Origin: a virus
DNA length: 42,044 nt
Direction: 5' to 3' (one strand)
IMG/VR virus record: IMGVR_UViG_3300049911_000063
Coordinates: 1-42,044 of that record
The notes below the pieces were generated by a model. That model made no database searches. It was not told the DNA's origin and saw only the letters and a program-made list of their open reading frames with translations. Below, piece after piece: positions 14,825 to 25,100 of the stretch; positions within the stretch are counted from its first letter, which is position 1; each line of letters opens with the position of its first letter. The position numbers were made by a program, and so were the translations under genes.

Positions 14825-15181
14825 ATGAGCGACTATCCAATCACAAAAGACGATGAAGCCGTCTTGAAATCAAGCGGTCTTCAAGGCGCCGGCTCCGTGA
14901 ACGGCACGGGCATTGCCATTGGCCCTACGGGCCTCATCAAGGCCATTATTATTGTGTCCGTTGTGGTCTCTGGTGGAACCCTGGACGTACATCTAGAGGA
15001 ATCCGATACGCTTGGCAGTGGCTATGCTGACATTCCTAATGCAGTTTTTACTCAACTCACCGCTGCCGGTCAAAGCAACCCCTTATTTTTCAAGGCCACC
15101 AAGAAGTATGTCCGATATGTCGGAACGGTAGGCACAAACAACGTCACCTGGGAAATGCTCGCCGGCCAGGCGAACCGGTAG
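14825..15181 (+). CDS. small head-region beta protein (decoration or stabiliser)
   Basis: A 118-residue beta-rich protein: IIIVSVVVSGGTLDVHLEES, FTQLTAAGQS, KKYVRYVGTVGTNNVTWEM. This is the layout of small phage structural proteins encoded just after the coat. ATG 14825 has AAGGAG 8 nt upstream and is chosen over in-frame upstream starts inside the coat gene. Confidence 0.65.
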   Translation: MSDYPITKDDEAVLKSSGLQGAGSVNGTGIAIGPTGLIKAIIIVSVVVSGGTLDVHLEESDTLGSGYADIPNAVFTQLTAAGQSNPLFFKATKKYVRYVGTVGTNNVTWEMLAGQANR

Positions 15182-15196
15182 AAGGAACGGCCCGCC

Positions 15197-15562
15197 GTGA
15201 TTTACAAACTGAAACATCCCGATCCAAGCAAGGAGGGGTTTGTCGCGGGCGTGGACTTTTGCGGCGGGTTCGGAACAACGAACAGCCTTGAAGATGCGGA
15301 GAAGTTGAGACGAACCTGCGGATGCGAGATCACAACGCTGGAAGGAAACCCGGTCCAGGTCGTAGAGGAGCGAATGGCCATGAAGATTCCTGGCTATAAG
15401 GACACCATTCCTACGGGGCCGGTCATCTTGCGGGCTGTTGTTGAACCAAAAGTCGATTCACAAGACAAGGGGGCTGCTGACGCGGCCCCCGCGTCTCTTT
15501 CTCCAGAAGTCCAGCCGGACGTGAAACCCAAGGGGCCTAAACGCAGGAGACCTAGAAAATGA
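15197..15562 (+). CDS. small head-region protein with basic tail
   Basis: A 121-residue protein (GTG start with GAAGGA upstream). N-terminal domain FVAGVDFCGGFGTTNSLEDA with two further cysteines (RRTCGCE), a Pro/Ala-rich linker, and a C-terminal basic tail PKGPKRRRPRK. Overlaps the next gene by ATGA. Probably a minor head component; family not recognised. Confidence 0.6.
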   Translation: MIYKLKHPDPSKEGFVAGVDFCGGFGTTNSLEDAEKLRRTCGCEITTLEGNPVQVVEERMAMKIPGYKDTIPTGPVILRAVVEPKVDSQDKGAADAAPASLSPEVQPDVKPKGPKRRRPRK

Positions 15563-16254
15563 ACGTTGAAATCCTGACCGACAATCAGGCCGTAAAAGGA
15601 TATGACTATCCCATTGAGGTCAAAGTCTATACCGCCGGCGCACAGATAAAGCCGTCAAGCGCAACTATTGTTATAAAGGACCCGGACGGCGATGAGGCTT
15701 TAGCCTCAACCGCCATGACCGTGAATGCGAGCACGGGGACCCTAACCTACACGCTCGATGACGCCCTACTTGATACGCTTTGGGAAAATGCCCTGATTGA
15801 GATTGAATACACAGTCTCCGGCGTCAAGTACCGGGTGGTTTTCCTGTTCGATTGTGTTCTGAATGCGCTCGGGTGCAACGTCACAGACATAGACCTTAAA
15901 GCCTATGCTCCGGGCCTTGTGGACCAACTTTGGGCAACCGAAGTCAACTATTCCATTCAAATCTTCGAGGCATTCAGGCAAGTGGAACGGGCCATCCGGG
16001 ACAAGGGCCGCCGGCCGCATATGCTCATTGATGGCAATCAAGTCCGGGAGCTGGTCATCCTCAAGACATTCGAGATGATCTGCTTTGATTTTGCCAAGAC
16101 CCCCGAGGACATCTGGTGGGCGCGATATCAAAAATATCATGAGGCTTATGAGGCAGCCTTTGCCAAGTTGGTTATCAAATACGACGAGGACGAAAGCGGG
16201 GCCATTGATGCGGATGAGAAAGAGAGCCTGGGCGGGATTGACTTGATAAGGTAA
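15559..16254 (+). CDS. head-tail connector-like protein with EF-hand loop
   Basis: A 231-residue two-domain protein. Residues 1-100 look like an Ig-type beta domain (EVKVYTAGAQ, TLTYTLDDA). Residues 110-205 are helical and resemble gp6-type head-tail connectors (LWATEVNYSIQIFEAFRQVE, ELVILKTFEMICFDFAK). At residues 209-220 lies DEDESGAIDADE, a complete EF-hand calcium loop (D1, D3, S5, G6, I8, D9, E12). Position between coat and tail tube genes supports a connector role. Confidence 0.65.
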   Translation: MNVEILTDNQAVKGYDYPIEVKVYTAGAQIKPSSATIVIKDPDGDEALASTAMTVNASTGTLTYTLDDALLDTLWENALIEIEYTVSGVKYRVVFLFDCVLNALGCNVTDIDLKAYAPGLVDQLWATEVNYSIQIFEAFRQVERAIRDKGRRPHMLIDGNQVRELVILKTFEMICFDFAKTPEDIWWARYQKYHEAYEAAFAKLVIKYDEDESGAIDADEKESLGGIDLIR

Positions 16255-16257
16255 CAC

Positions 16258-16680
16258 ATGGGCGCATTGACTGGCATCATCGGGGCCATTGAGACGCGGC
16301 TTGAGGCGCTCGGCTTCCATGCTACTGAGGAAGTTTTCGATTTCGATGCCGTCCCGGATTCAATCATTGACAAGGCCTTCAGGATGGAAGCGGCGCAACT
16401 CAATGCCGAGTATTTTGCCGGGAATGCGGGGGCGGCCGGAACTGAGGAGATATCAATCTGGATAGCCTACAAGGCGCTGAGAAAACCCCGGACGGTCTGG
16501 AAAACCTCTCTCAATGACGGGGAGACGATAGAGGCGGACCTGCTCAACTCGGCGGCAATAGCAGCTCTTTCGAGTAATCCGATTTTGCAGATGAACAGGG
16601 AAGCAGTGCCCCAGAAATACGTCCATAACTATATCGTCTCGAAGTTAGTTTTTAGCGTGAATTATTTACGAACCTTATAG
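16258..16680 (+). CDS. tail completion / minor tail protein candidate
   Basis: A 140-residue protein starting MGALTGIIGAIETRLEALGF, reaching WIAYKALRKPRTVWKTSLND and ending VHNYIVSKLVFSVNYLRTL. Size, strand pattern and position before the tail tube gene fit a tail terminator or completion protein. No exact family motif identified. Confidence 0.6.
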   Translation: MGALTGIIGAIETRLEALGFHATEEVFDFDAVPDSIIDKAFRMEAAQLNAEYFAGNAGAAGTEEISIWIAYKALRKPRTVWKTSLNDGETIEADLLNSAAIAALSSNPILQMNREAVPQKYVHNYIVSKLVFSVNYLRTL

Positions 16681-16689
16681 GAGGCAGAT

Positions 16690-16875
16690 ATGGATAAACA
16701 GCAATTCCGTTGGCTTGTCGATAGCTGCGAAGATCGACGCGGCCGGCGGCTTGAGAAAGACAAAATCTACGAGGCGGAGGATTTCCCGGCGGCGGTTTTG
16801 GCCCAATGGGTAAAAACCGGAGAGGCCGAAATCATTCAGGCCGTGAGGAAAGCCCGCAAGGAAGGTGACTCATGA
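16690..16875 (+). CDS. small head-tail region protein
   Basis: A 61-residue charged protein (MDKQQFRWLVDSCEDRRGRR). Strong AGGAGG upstream; its stop overlaps the tail tube start by ATGA. Conserved position suggests an assembly role; function unknown. Confidence 0.6.
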   Translation: MDKQQFRWLVDSCEDRRGRRLEKDKIYEAEDFPAAVLAQWVKTGEAEIIQAVRKARKEGDS

Positions 16876-17933
16876 CAACTCCAAACACAGCCCAAGGAAG
16901 GGACTATGCAATCGGGGCAGTTAAGGGGACCGACTGGGGCACGGCTATTGCCCTGCCCGCTGCCTCTGGCCTCGTGTTGCCCATTGGTGGGCTCAAGGGC
17001 TTCGATGCCGGGGCGGTCGAGTATGCCCCTAGGCTGGACCATGACCAAGGCCCCGTACCGAAGGGCGGTGACTTCGGCCCCTACAAGGCCAGCGACTTTA
17101 GCATCGAATGCGACATGCTCTACAGTCCAGGCCCACTCGGAAAACTGATTGCCATGCTTTTTGGGACGGCTGGAACTCCGGCGGCTGGGGGTGCCACGAG
17201 CAAGGTTCATACCTTCCAGTGGAAAGCCAATACAGTCGGGCTATTCGGGACCGTGGTGGCTGAAATGCCGAGCATCATCCACGAGTGCCCGAGCGCAAAG
17301 CCCACGGCCTGGAGTTTAACGGTGGGGGATCACGGAAAAATTAAGTCCATCCTGAAGCTCCGGGGCAATAAGATTATCGACAATTCGGCGGTCAACACGG
17401 CGACCCAAATGGACGCCCTGACCTATGTGGACCGCTCGAACCGCTTGAAATTCGGCGGTTTCGCGGTGAGGATGAATGCCTTTAGCGCGGGTAACGTCGC
17501 GGCGGCTACCCCGCTCGCCAAGGTCAATAGTTTCACCGTAGATTATGAGCGGCCATTGGACAACATGCTTTGCGCGGGAGCCGATCACATCGTCGAACCT
17601 ATCGAAAACGGATTTTCCAAGATCGGCATCAAGCTCGGGTTTGCCAGGATGAGTGCGACTGAAGCCGGCTACTTGGCCACGATGTTGGCCGAGACCCCCC
17701 AGGAAGCGCTCCTTACCTTTACTGGCAACCTTATCGAAACCACTTACTATTACTACCTCAAGCTCTGGTTCCCCCGGCTCATAATTGCGGATACTAAAAA
17801 CGTTGTGGATCAGATCATCCACAGCGAGTTGACCCTGGTGGCCGAGGAACCCGCCGCGGCGCCGACTGGCATGACCTACACGGCCCCCTATCTTGAACTG
17901 GAAAACTTGGCCACTACGGACTACCTGGCCTGA
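16872..17933 (+). CDS. major tail tube protein
   Basis: A 353-residue protein rich in beta and Gly/Ala: YAIGAVKGTDWGTAIALPA, LLPIGG-type strands, FSIECDMLYSPGPLGKLIAM, SWSLTVGDHGKIKSIL-like segment, VDYERPLDN. It precedes the frameshifted chaperone and tape measure, the standard siphophage order. It should form the rings of the tail tube. Its size allows one extra surface domain. Confidence 0.85.
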   Translation: MTTPNTAQGRDYAIGAVKGTDWGTAIALPAASGLVLPIGGLKGFDAGAVEYAPRLDHDQGPVPKGGDFGPYKASDFSIECDMLYSPGPLGKLIAMLFGTAGTPAAGGATSKVHTFQWKANTVGLFGTVVAEMPSIIHECPSAKPTAWSLTVGDHGKIKSILKLRGNKIIDNSAVNTATQMDALTYVDRSNRLKFGGFAVRMNAFSAGNVAAATPLAKVNSFTVDYERPLDNMLCAGADHIVEPIENGFSKIGIKLGFARMSATEAGYLATMLAETPQEALLTFTGNLIETTYYYYLKLWFPRLIIADTKNVVDQIIHSELTLVAEEPAAAPTGMTYTAPYLELENLATTDYLA

Positions 17934-17945
17934 TAAGGAGATTCT

Positions 17946-18332
17946 ATGGCGAACATCAAGCAATTGATTGAGCTCTCCGACTGGCTTACCTTTGAATTGG
18001 CCTCAGATAGACTGCTTTCGCCGCCCATCTTCAAGGTGCGCGTGAAGCCGATCTCTGGTCTCTCGCCGTTGGATGCAACTATCGGTCCCAACCCGCAGGA
18101 CATCCGGCTTTCAAGCATCATTATTGATGCCGTATTGGATGCTATCGTGGAGTGGGATTTGGCCTCGGAGGGGGTGCCGATATTGCCGACGCCGGAGAAT
18201 AAGCGCGCTCATCGGAATTACCTGACGCAATTATTCTCGGAAAAAGTTAAAGATGCAGAGACTCCATACGGACTTCTGGGCCTAGAACTTTTCACTTATG
18301 CTCAATCAATTGAGAATTTCCTAAAAAAATAA
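17946..18332 (+). CDS. tail assembly chaperone, short form (G-like)
   Basis: A 128-residue protein (MANIKQLIELSDWLTFELAS). Located between tail tube and tape measure, the fixed place of lambda G / GT-type chaperones. It ends in KK-stop on a run of seven A residues, where ribosomes can slip into the -1 frame to make the long form. It coats the tape measure during tail assembly. Confidence 0.85.
   Translation: MANIKQLIELSDWLTFELASDRLLSPPIFKVRVKPISGLSPLDATIGPNPQDIRLSSIIIDAVLDAIVEWDLASEGVPILPTPENKRAHRNYLTQLFSEKVKDAETPYGLLGLELFTYAQSIENFLKK
18323..18329 (+). promoter_or_regulatory. programmed -1 frameshift slippery site
   Basis: Heptamer A-AAA-AAA (X XXY YYZ form) directly before the zero-frame stop TAA at 18330-18332. 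After slipping, reading continues ATA ACG GCC with no stop until 18637. CTCGCC (18341-18346) can pair with GGCGAG (18380-18385), a possible stimulatory stem. Confidence 0.8.
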
Positions 18333-18637
18333 CGGCCTGGCTCGCCTGGTGGGAGGACTGGAGTGAGGTGGCGGATCCGGGCGAGATAGGGCAGGGGAGC
18401 CACCCGAGTCAGAATCCGCCGCCACTTGAGGGTGGAGACGCCTTTGTATGGAATTGGTATCAAGAGAACAGCACGGGGTTTGTCCGAGACTATGGACTTA
18501 TGCCTTTTTTGCTCAAGGAGATTGGGCTTGATGACTCAGGAATGAGAATGATGATCCTGAAACTCACCCGGATTCATCGAGTCATGGTCAGGATGGACGA
18601 AAAAAGAGCAAGAAAAATGCAGGCGGAGTTGAATTGA
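18329..18637 (+). CDS. tail assembly chaperone, -1 frame extension (T-like)
   Basis: The -1 frame extension adds 102 residues to the 128-residue G-like protein, giving a fusion of about 230 residues, join of 17946-18329 and 18329-18637. It begins ITAWLAWWEDWSEVADPG; no stop lies between the slippery site and the GTG at 18368 that might be taken as an independent start. The C-terminal part is helical and basic (IHRVMVRMDEKRARKMQAEL). As in lambda gpGT, this part would recruit the tail tube protein to the tape measure complex. Confidence 0.8.
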   Translation: MTAWLAWWEDWSEVADPGEIGQGSHPSQNPPPLEGGDAFVWNWYQENSTGFVRDYGLMPFLLKEIGLDDSGMRMMILKLTRIHRVMVRMDEKRARKMQAELN

Positions 18638-18638
18638 A

Positions 18639-21071
18639 ATGGCCGACATAAATATCAGCGTTGCCCTGGATAGCGCAAAGGCCGAGCAGTCCGCTAAAAA
18701 TCTGGATAAAGCCGTTGATAACTTGGGCAAGACGGCCGAGAAGGGAAAATCTCCTTTTGATTGTCTTTGGAAAGAAATTTTCAAAGGCATAACAATTCAA
18801 CAACTTGCCTCAAAGGCTGTCAAAGAGTTTACGGACTTTATTAAGGGCTCCATCATGGCGGCGATAGAGGCCGAGAAGGCTGATGCCGCTCTTAAATCTG
18901 CTCTCGGTGCGACTGGCCGAGAGGTGGATAACAATGCGAAATATTTTATTGCCCGCGCTTCGGCTCTTCAAAAACAAACGATCTATAATGACGAAGCTAT
19001 CAAGGGCGCCCAGGCCTTACTAATTCAACTGACCTCCCTGGACCGGGACGGAATAGACCGGGCCACGCGGGGAGCCATCGGCTTGTCCAGCGTCCTGGGA
19101 ATTGATCTTAATTCCGCTGCCCTGCTTGTATCCAAGGCTATGGAGGGAAATACCGCCGCCTTGGGTCGATATGGAATCAAGGTCAAGGAAACGGGGACGG
19201 TCGAAGAAAAGCGAAATGAACTGCTGCAAAAGCTGGAAGGATTTTATAAAAGGGCGACCGATGCTACGGGAACCTTCGCCGGCAAGCAAGCCCAGCTCAA
19301 GAATAATCTGGATGACTTTAAGGAGACCGTCGGCAAGGCAATTATAGAAAATAAAACACTCCAAAAGACCGTTGAAGATTTAAGCCTCGGTTTTCAATAT
19401 CTATCTGAACATGGGGAGACTTTAAAGAAAGTTATTAGTGGAATTATGCTCGCCGCTCAAGGAGGCGGCTTGGGTTTGTTTTTGGCTATTCTCGCGAAAT
19501 TAGCTAATGTACAACGGGAAATAAATAAAGAGGGCGAGAAAGCCCAATTTTGGGCCAGTGAATATAACGACGCACTTCTTGCTATAGCTAAATCCGGCGG
19601 CGATTTAACTAAGCTTCCGATTGTGGCCTTTTTTGTTGAGTGGGCCAAGGGAACAGAGAAAGGCCAGGCGGCCCTCAGGCTTACCGAAGAAGAAGCAAAA
19701 AAACTCGGCATAAGATTACGTAGCCAAGTCATAGAAGATATCAAGGACACGGAACTTGCGCTGAAGAAACTCAGGACTACGGCGGGGGAGGGAACGCCCG
19801 GCGCCATCGTGGTTCTTGAAAAAAAACTCGCAGACCTCCATAAGTATCTTAGCTCGACGGAGATGCTTGCCGATAAATTCGGGTTTACGCTCCGATCTAA
19901 GCTTACGAAAGAATTAAGAGATACGGAAGCCGCTCTGGAATTAATGCGTAAATCTACGAGTGACGAAAGCGTAGCAATTGATACATTAGAGAAAAAAGTA
20001 AAAGACCTCAACGCGGCCCTCCATCCCGAACAAAAAATTCTTGAAGATTTAGGCATTGTCTCTATCCCCAAATTAAAAGAAGAAACGAAGCTTCTGGCTA
20101 TACAACAAGGAGTACTCGAAAGCGAATTTAAAAAGGGGAATGTGGCCGTAGCGGATTATAAAAAGAAAATTGATGAGATCGAACTCAAGATGAGACAGTA
20201 CGCGGCCGTTATTAAGGGTCAAGTTATTCCCATAAATAGAACATGGGTTTTGGAGGCAATCTCGGGTGGGGCCAAGGTTGATAAGGAAGATGCAAGGACT
20301 TATAAGGCCAAAATGGATCGTCTTCAACAATGGGTTTTAAAAAATAGAGAAGCAATTGATCGAGTTTTTGGTTGGACATCTTATTTTTTGGGGGGGATTG
20401 AGGGCCTCTATAATCAAGCCTATTCCAACCGAACGACGGAAATCGATAATGAAAATAAACAAAAGCAAGATGCGATAGATGCTGAGTATGAGAGGCGGAA
20501 GAAGGACATAGAAGATTCCACGCTGAGCGAGGAAGAAAAACAGACGGCTCTTGCCGCGCTTGATAAGGAATATAAGGACGCCAAGGAGCTCGCCGAAAAG
20601 GAATATGAAGCCAAGAAGAAGAAGCTCCAGAAAGAGGCGGCCGAAAAAAATAAGGCCTTGGCCATTATTCAGGCAGTCATCAATACGGCTGAGGCAGTGA
20701 CAAAAGCCTGGGCTCTCGGGCCGATCATCGGGCCGATCCTGGCCGCTCTTACTATGGCTATGGGCATGGCCCAGATTGCAATCATTAAATCACAGGCCAT
20801 CCCCCTGGCCAAAGGCGCAATGTTTGATCGGCCTACTCTTTTGGGTAGCGGCCGCTACGAAGTGGGGGATGCCGGCAAGGAAGCCGTTTTGCCCGTCGAG
20901 CCGCTTATGAAACGGATTGAGGCGGCTGTCGCAAGGCGCACCGGGGATAACCTACAAATTACGGTCCCCATTTATCTTGATGGTCAGAAAATTGACCAGA
21001 GAACCATCAAGCTCATAAAAAAGGAGGGTAGTCTTGGTCGCTTCAAATTGGATTCCAAAGTGGTGAGCTAA
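18639..21071 (+). CDS. tape measure protein
   Basis: An 810-residue protein starting MADINISVALDSAKAEQSAK. Helical N-terminal domain, an ALLIQLTSLDRDGID region typical of tape measures, hydrophobic stretches near residues 260-290, repeated coiled coils (including near-repeats with LTEELRDTEAAL-like segments), a central hydrophobic region around WALGPIIGPILAALTMAMGM, and C-terminal YEVGDAGKEAVLPVEPL. It sets tail length and helps DNA entry. The length suggests a tail of roughly 120 nm using the usual 0.15 nm per residue. Confidence 0.92.
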   Translation: MADINISVALDSAKAEQSAKNLDKAVDNLGKTAEKGKSPFDCLWKEIFKGITIQQLASKAVKEFTDFIKGSIMAAIEAEKADAALKSALGATGREVDNNAKYFIARASALQKQTIYNDEAIKGAQALLIQLTSLDRDGIDRATRGAIGLSSVLGIDLNSAALLVSKAMEGNTAALGRYGIKVKETGTVEEKRNELLQKLEGFYKRATDATGTFAGKQAQLKNNLDDFKETVGKAIIENKTLQKTVEDLSLGFQYLSEHGETLKKVISGIMLAAQGGGLGLFLAILAKLANVQREINKEGEKAQFWASEYNDALLAIAKSGGDLTKLPIVAFFVEWAKGTEKGQAALRLTEEEAKKLGIRLRSQVIEDIKDTELALKKLRTTAGEGTPGAIVVLEKKLADLHKYLSSTEMLADKFGFTLRSKLTKELRDTEAALELMRKSTSDESVAIDTLEKKVKDLNAALHPEQKILEDLGIVSIPKLKEETKLLAIQQGVLESEFKKGNVAVADYKKKIDEIELKMRQYAAVIKGQVIPINRTWVLEAISGGAKVDKEDARTYKAKMDRLQQWVLKNREAIDRVFGWTSYFLGGIEGLYNQAYSNRTTEIDNENKQKQDAIDAEYERRKKDIEDSTLSEEEKQTALAALDKEYKDAKELAEKEYEAKKKKLQKEAAEKNKALAIIQAVINTAEAVTKAWALGPIIGPILAALTMAMGMAQIAIIKSQAIPLAKGAMFDRPTLLGSGRYEVGDAGKEAVLPVEPLMKRIEAAVARRTGDNLQITVPIYLDGQKIDQRTIKLIKKEGSLGRFKLDSKVVS

Positions 21072-21072
21072 A

Positions 21073-22176
21073 ATGCCAATACGATTCATTTATCTTAACC
21101 GATGGCGTAGCGGAGTCATCATAAATCACTGCTCGGAGCATCCCCAGAACCCGGCTGAAGATACTCAGATAGACAGTCAGTCCTACTTCTGGAGGACGCG
21201 CTACGGGACAGGCGCGGGCAACGGCCTGTTCGTGGTGGATGCAACGTGCAATAAAATAAACTTCGATGAGGGCGGGGCAGAACTCACGGGGACCGTGGCC
21301 TCCGCCTCCTACAATGGGAACGCTCTGGCAACGGCGGTAGCGGCGGCCTTGAACGGGGCGGCGGGGAAGGCTCTGACATACGCCTGCGTCTATTCAGAGA
21401 GCACGGGCAAATTCACAATCTCGGCCGGGGCAAACTTCACGCTCCGATGGCTCAATGGAACGAATAAAACCACAGATATTTCTGACCTCTGTGGCTACCT
21501 GGACACAGCAAACGATACCGGAGCGGCCACCTACACTTCAGACAATCGCCGGATTCACTGGCCTAAAGCCTTTATTGACATAGACTTACTAACGGCCTGC
21601 GAAGCAAATTTTATCGGGCTTCTGGGGCACAATATCTCATCGGCGGCGGTCATCAAGCTCTACGGCGCGGATGATACCGCTTTCACGACAAATCTCACGA
21701 CGGACACGATCACCTGGGCCTTGGGTTCAATATACTTTTTCCTGTCAGCCTCAAGGACGAAACGTTACTACAGGGTGAGCATTGAAGACCCGACCAACAC
21801 GGGTGCCTACATTCAGATCTCGACAATCTCTCTGGGAAAATATTTTGAGCCTAGCCGGAATTATATTGTAGGTGGTCCAGAGGGGCCGGAGGACTTGGCT
21901 GATTTAGGATTAAGTGATAGCCTGAATTTATATGGTCAGGAAAAACCCATGCTTGATACATGGGATCTTCCCTTCGATGGACTCAGTAATGCTGAAAAGG
22001 CAGAAGTAAGAGTACTTAATTTTGAATGTGGGCTCACCAAGGCCCTGATTATTTGCTTCGATTCATCTTCTCCGAATACGACCTCTTATCTTGTGGGTCA
22101 AACGGAAACAGAAAAACCCGTTCCTAATCATTTAAACAACTGGTCCTGGACGGGGCACTTTAGAGAGTTTGTTTAA
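21073..22176 (+). CDS. distal tail / tail-tip component
   Basis: A 367-residue beta-rich protein right after the tape measure, where the distal tail protein sits. Segments include FIYLNRWRSGVI, an inserted Ala/Thr-rich domain at about 50-150, and SASRTKRYYRVSIEDPTNTG near the middle. It ends NHLNNWSWTGHFREFV and its stop overlaps the next start. Family not certain; position is the main evidence. Confidence 0.65.
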   Translation: MPIRFIYLNRWRSGVIINHCSEHPQNPAEDTQIDSQSYFWRTRYGTGAGNGLFVVDATCNKINFDEGGAELTGTVASASYNGNALATAVAAALNGAAGKALTYACVYSESTGKFTISAGANFTLRWLNGTNKTTDISDLCGYLDTANDTGAATYTSDNRRIHWPKAFIDIDLLTACEANFIGLLGHNISSAAVIKLYGADDTAFTTNLTTDTITWALGSIYFFLSASRTKRYYRVSIEDPTNTGAYIQISTISLGKYFEPSRNYIVGGPEGPEDLADLGLSDSLNLYGQEKPMLDTWDLPFDGLSNAEKAEVRVLNFECGLTKALIICFDSSSPNTTSYLVGQTETEKPVPNHLNNWSWTGHFREFV

Positions 22177-25100
22177 TGGCCCTCAATCCTCCAACCGATC
22201 TTGGGGCAAATCCAACCGGTTATAATTCTATTCAACTCGGCTGGGGGAATAATGATATTTATGATTTAGTTTATGTTTTTAGAGATAGTGTACTCATAAA
22301 AGGCCTAGCCGGTTCAACTCAGGATTATTTAGATAATTCATGTGGGGACGGGATCAACTATTCTTATTATGTAGTAGGGCATATAATCGGAGAATCATCA
22401 GACCCGTCAAATACAGCCTCCGCCACGACCCCACTCATCCCCGATGATAATTTAGGCGGCTCTTGTGTCTCAAGCACTGAGATTCATCTGACCTGGAGGC
22501 AAAACACAGGGAACGCAAGCGGCCATAAGATTTATCGGGACGGCGTTCTAGTCCACACTACCGGCGCCAACGTCACCGAATGGAATGATCCCGGCCGGAA
22601 TCCGGCGTTTTGGTACTCCTATTATGTCACTGCCTATAATGCCCTGACTGAAAGTTCGCCTTCAAATACAGTTGACATTTTCACGGCGGATCCGCCATCC
22701 GCCCCCTCGAATCCTTCGGCCGTGGCCGTCTCTACCGGCCAAATCAATCTTAGTTGGCAGGATAATTCCTACAATGAAACAGGATTTAAAATTGAGGAAA
22801 GTGCGGACGGATCAACCGGTTGGACGCCGATCGCCACGCTGGGGGTGAACGTCTCATCTTACCAACGGGCCGGGCTCGCATCGAATACCCTCCGCTACTA
22901 TCGAATCTATGCCTATAACGATAGCGGCGATTCCGGCTACTCGGCCGTGGTGTACGCCCGGACCTTCGCGGCCATCTCTGACCCTACAAATCTGGTAGCA
23001 ACGCCTTGGTCTGATACAGAGATCGAAATTGTTTTCCAGGATAACTCATCTGAGGAAGATGGGCATGAAGTCTATCGCAAGGATACCGGGGCTTATGCGC
23101 TCATCATAACCCTTGCGCCTAATCAGGATTTTTACCGCGATCCGAGTTTGACGAAAGGTTTGACTTATACCTATAAGGTCCGGGCGAAACAGGGATCATC
23201 CTTTACCGGCTATTCAAACGAAGCCTCAGCTACGACGATCTCTGAGCCGGCCGCGCCGACGGTCCTGGCTATCTCCGAGATCAAAGACAAATCCATGCGC
23301 CTGACTTGGACGCCTACGACCGGGGAGGTAGGCTATAAGATTGAGAAGTCAACCGATGGCGGATCGAATTATACCGAGATTGCAAAGCTCACCGCTGAGG
23401 TGAGTTACTTCCTGGCCCGAGGATTGACGCCGAGCACAGAATACTATTTCAAAATCCGGGCCTATAACAAGGCCGGGAATTCTTCCTACACTTCGGCGGT
23501 CCATGATACGACCTTAGCCGGACTCACCCGGTCCGCTTTTGAGGCTCTCGTCCGCAAACCCATTGCCACTCTCATTTATCTGATTGAAATGAATCCCAAG
23601 ATCACCTTGGCCGGGTGGTCTTTGACCTCCGGCAAAACCTATACCTATGAAGTCGGAGTACAAGAACGCGGAATTGATATTGAAGAAGCTTTCGAAAATG
23701 GGGTGGCCCTCACAAAAAAAACCTCGATCGCAGACGTGGAATCCACGGCCTCAAGTTTTTACTCCGACTTCTTTGGCCGGAAATTCTATGTGCACACTTC
23801 GGGCGGAGATAGTCCGATCAATTATCTCATCGAAGGCGCGTTCTGGCTTTATTTCACGAACTACTCACCCGGCGCATCGCCCACGGTTTTTAATGAAAAG
23901 AATTATCTCCCCCTGCTCGAAAAGGCCGACATCCCGGACGCCTGCCAGGAAATCTCCCCGCTCTTTGAGGGGAATTTCTCTATCGCCTCCGGCTCCATCA
24001 CAATAAAGAATGCAAAGATCGGAGGGGAGTATTATTGGGATAAGCGATATGCCCGATATACTTTCGAGAATCGGAAGGTCCGGGTCCTGGCCGGCGGGCC
24101 AGGTTTCGCTTACGCCGACTTCGAGGCCATCTTCCCGGCATTCATTGATGCATTATCAATTTCAGACCAGGCCATCACTTTTGACCTCAAGGATTTTCGC
24201 GGGGGACTCAGCCGGGATTTGCCGATCAATCATCTATGGAAAACTGATTATCCCGAACTCTCCGATAACGAAAATGGCAAGGTGATCCCGCTTGGAATCG
24301 GGGCACTGACAAACTTGGTTCCGATCTGTATCAATGCTACGAATCGGAGATATAAACTTCGGGATGGCCGAATTAAATCGGTTGCCGCCGTAAAGCAGAA
24401 TGGGGTCACCTTGACTGGCGGGACGGATTATTATATCGATTATCAGCGAGGGATTATCACTCTGAGCCGGAGCCTAGTATTTGATAATGCTGATGTCGTC
24501 ACGGTCGATTTTGATGGCCTCTGCAACCTAGCCGGTGAACTTCTCTCAAATGGAGCGGACCTCTTTATTTGGATCTGCCAAAATCTTCTTAATCTCAGCC
24601 TGACCGAACTCGACTTGGACAGCATTTACAAGACAAAGTATGACCGGACGGCCGCCCTGGCTTCACCCTTTCATCGGCAAATAAAATCTGATGAGGTTTT
24701 CAGGACGCTTGAACATTCCTGTCTGGCCTATACCTATCAGGACAGCCAGGGACGGCTGGGCTTCAGGACGTTGGATACAATACCGGTGTCGGATGTCCGC
24801 TATGTTCGCAATTGTGAAATATTCGAATTCTCCCGGAACCGGGGAAATGAATCGGTCTTTCGCGGTGTGAATGTTTGGTATAATGAGGACCCTCAGCACG
24901 ATAACAACTGGGCCGGAGTAACGGCTACCGATAATCAAGCATTGTGGAAAAAGCAGGCTTCCGAGATTCTTGATATTTATACTTGGTTGACTACCCAAGC
25001 AGACGCTGAGGCTGTAGCGACCGCCCTTAAGAATGATCTCCAAAAGGACTATATAAACTTCTCGGTTCATACCCTGCTTTTTGGGTGCATGGCCGGGGAC

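Noticed and set aside
18368-18637. Independent gene starting at GTG 18368
   Set aside because: The frame is open back to the slippery site and continues the chaperone; no good ribosome site was seen for the GTG.
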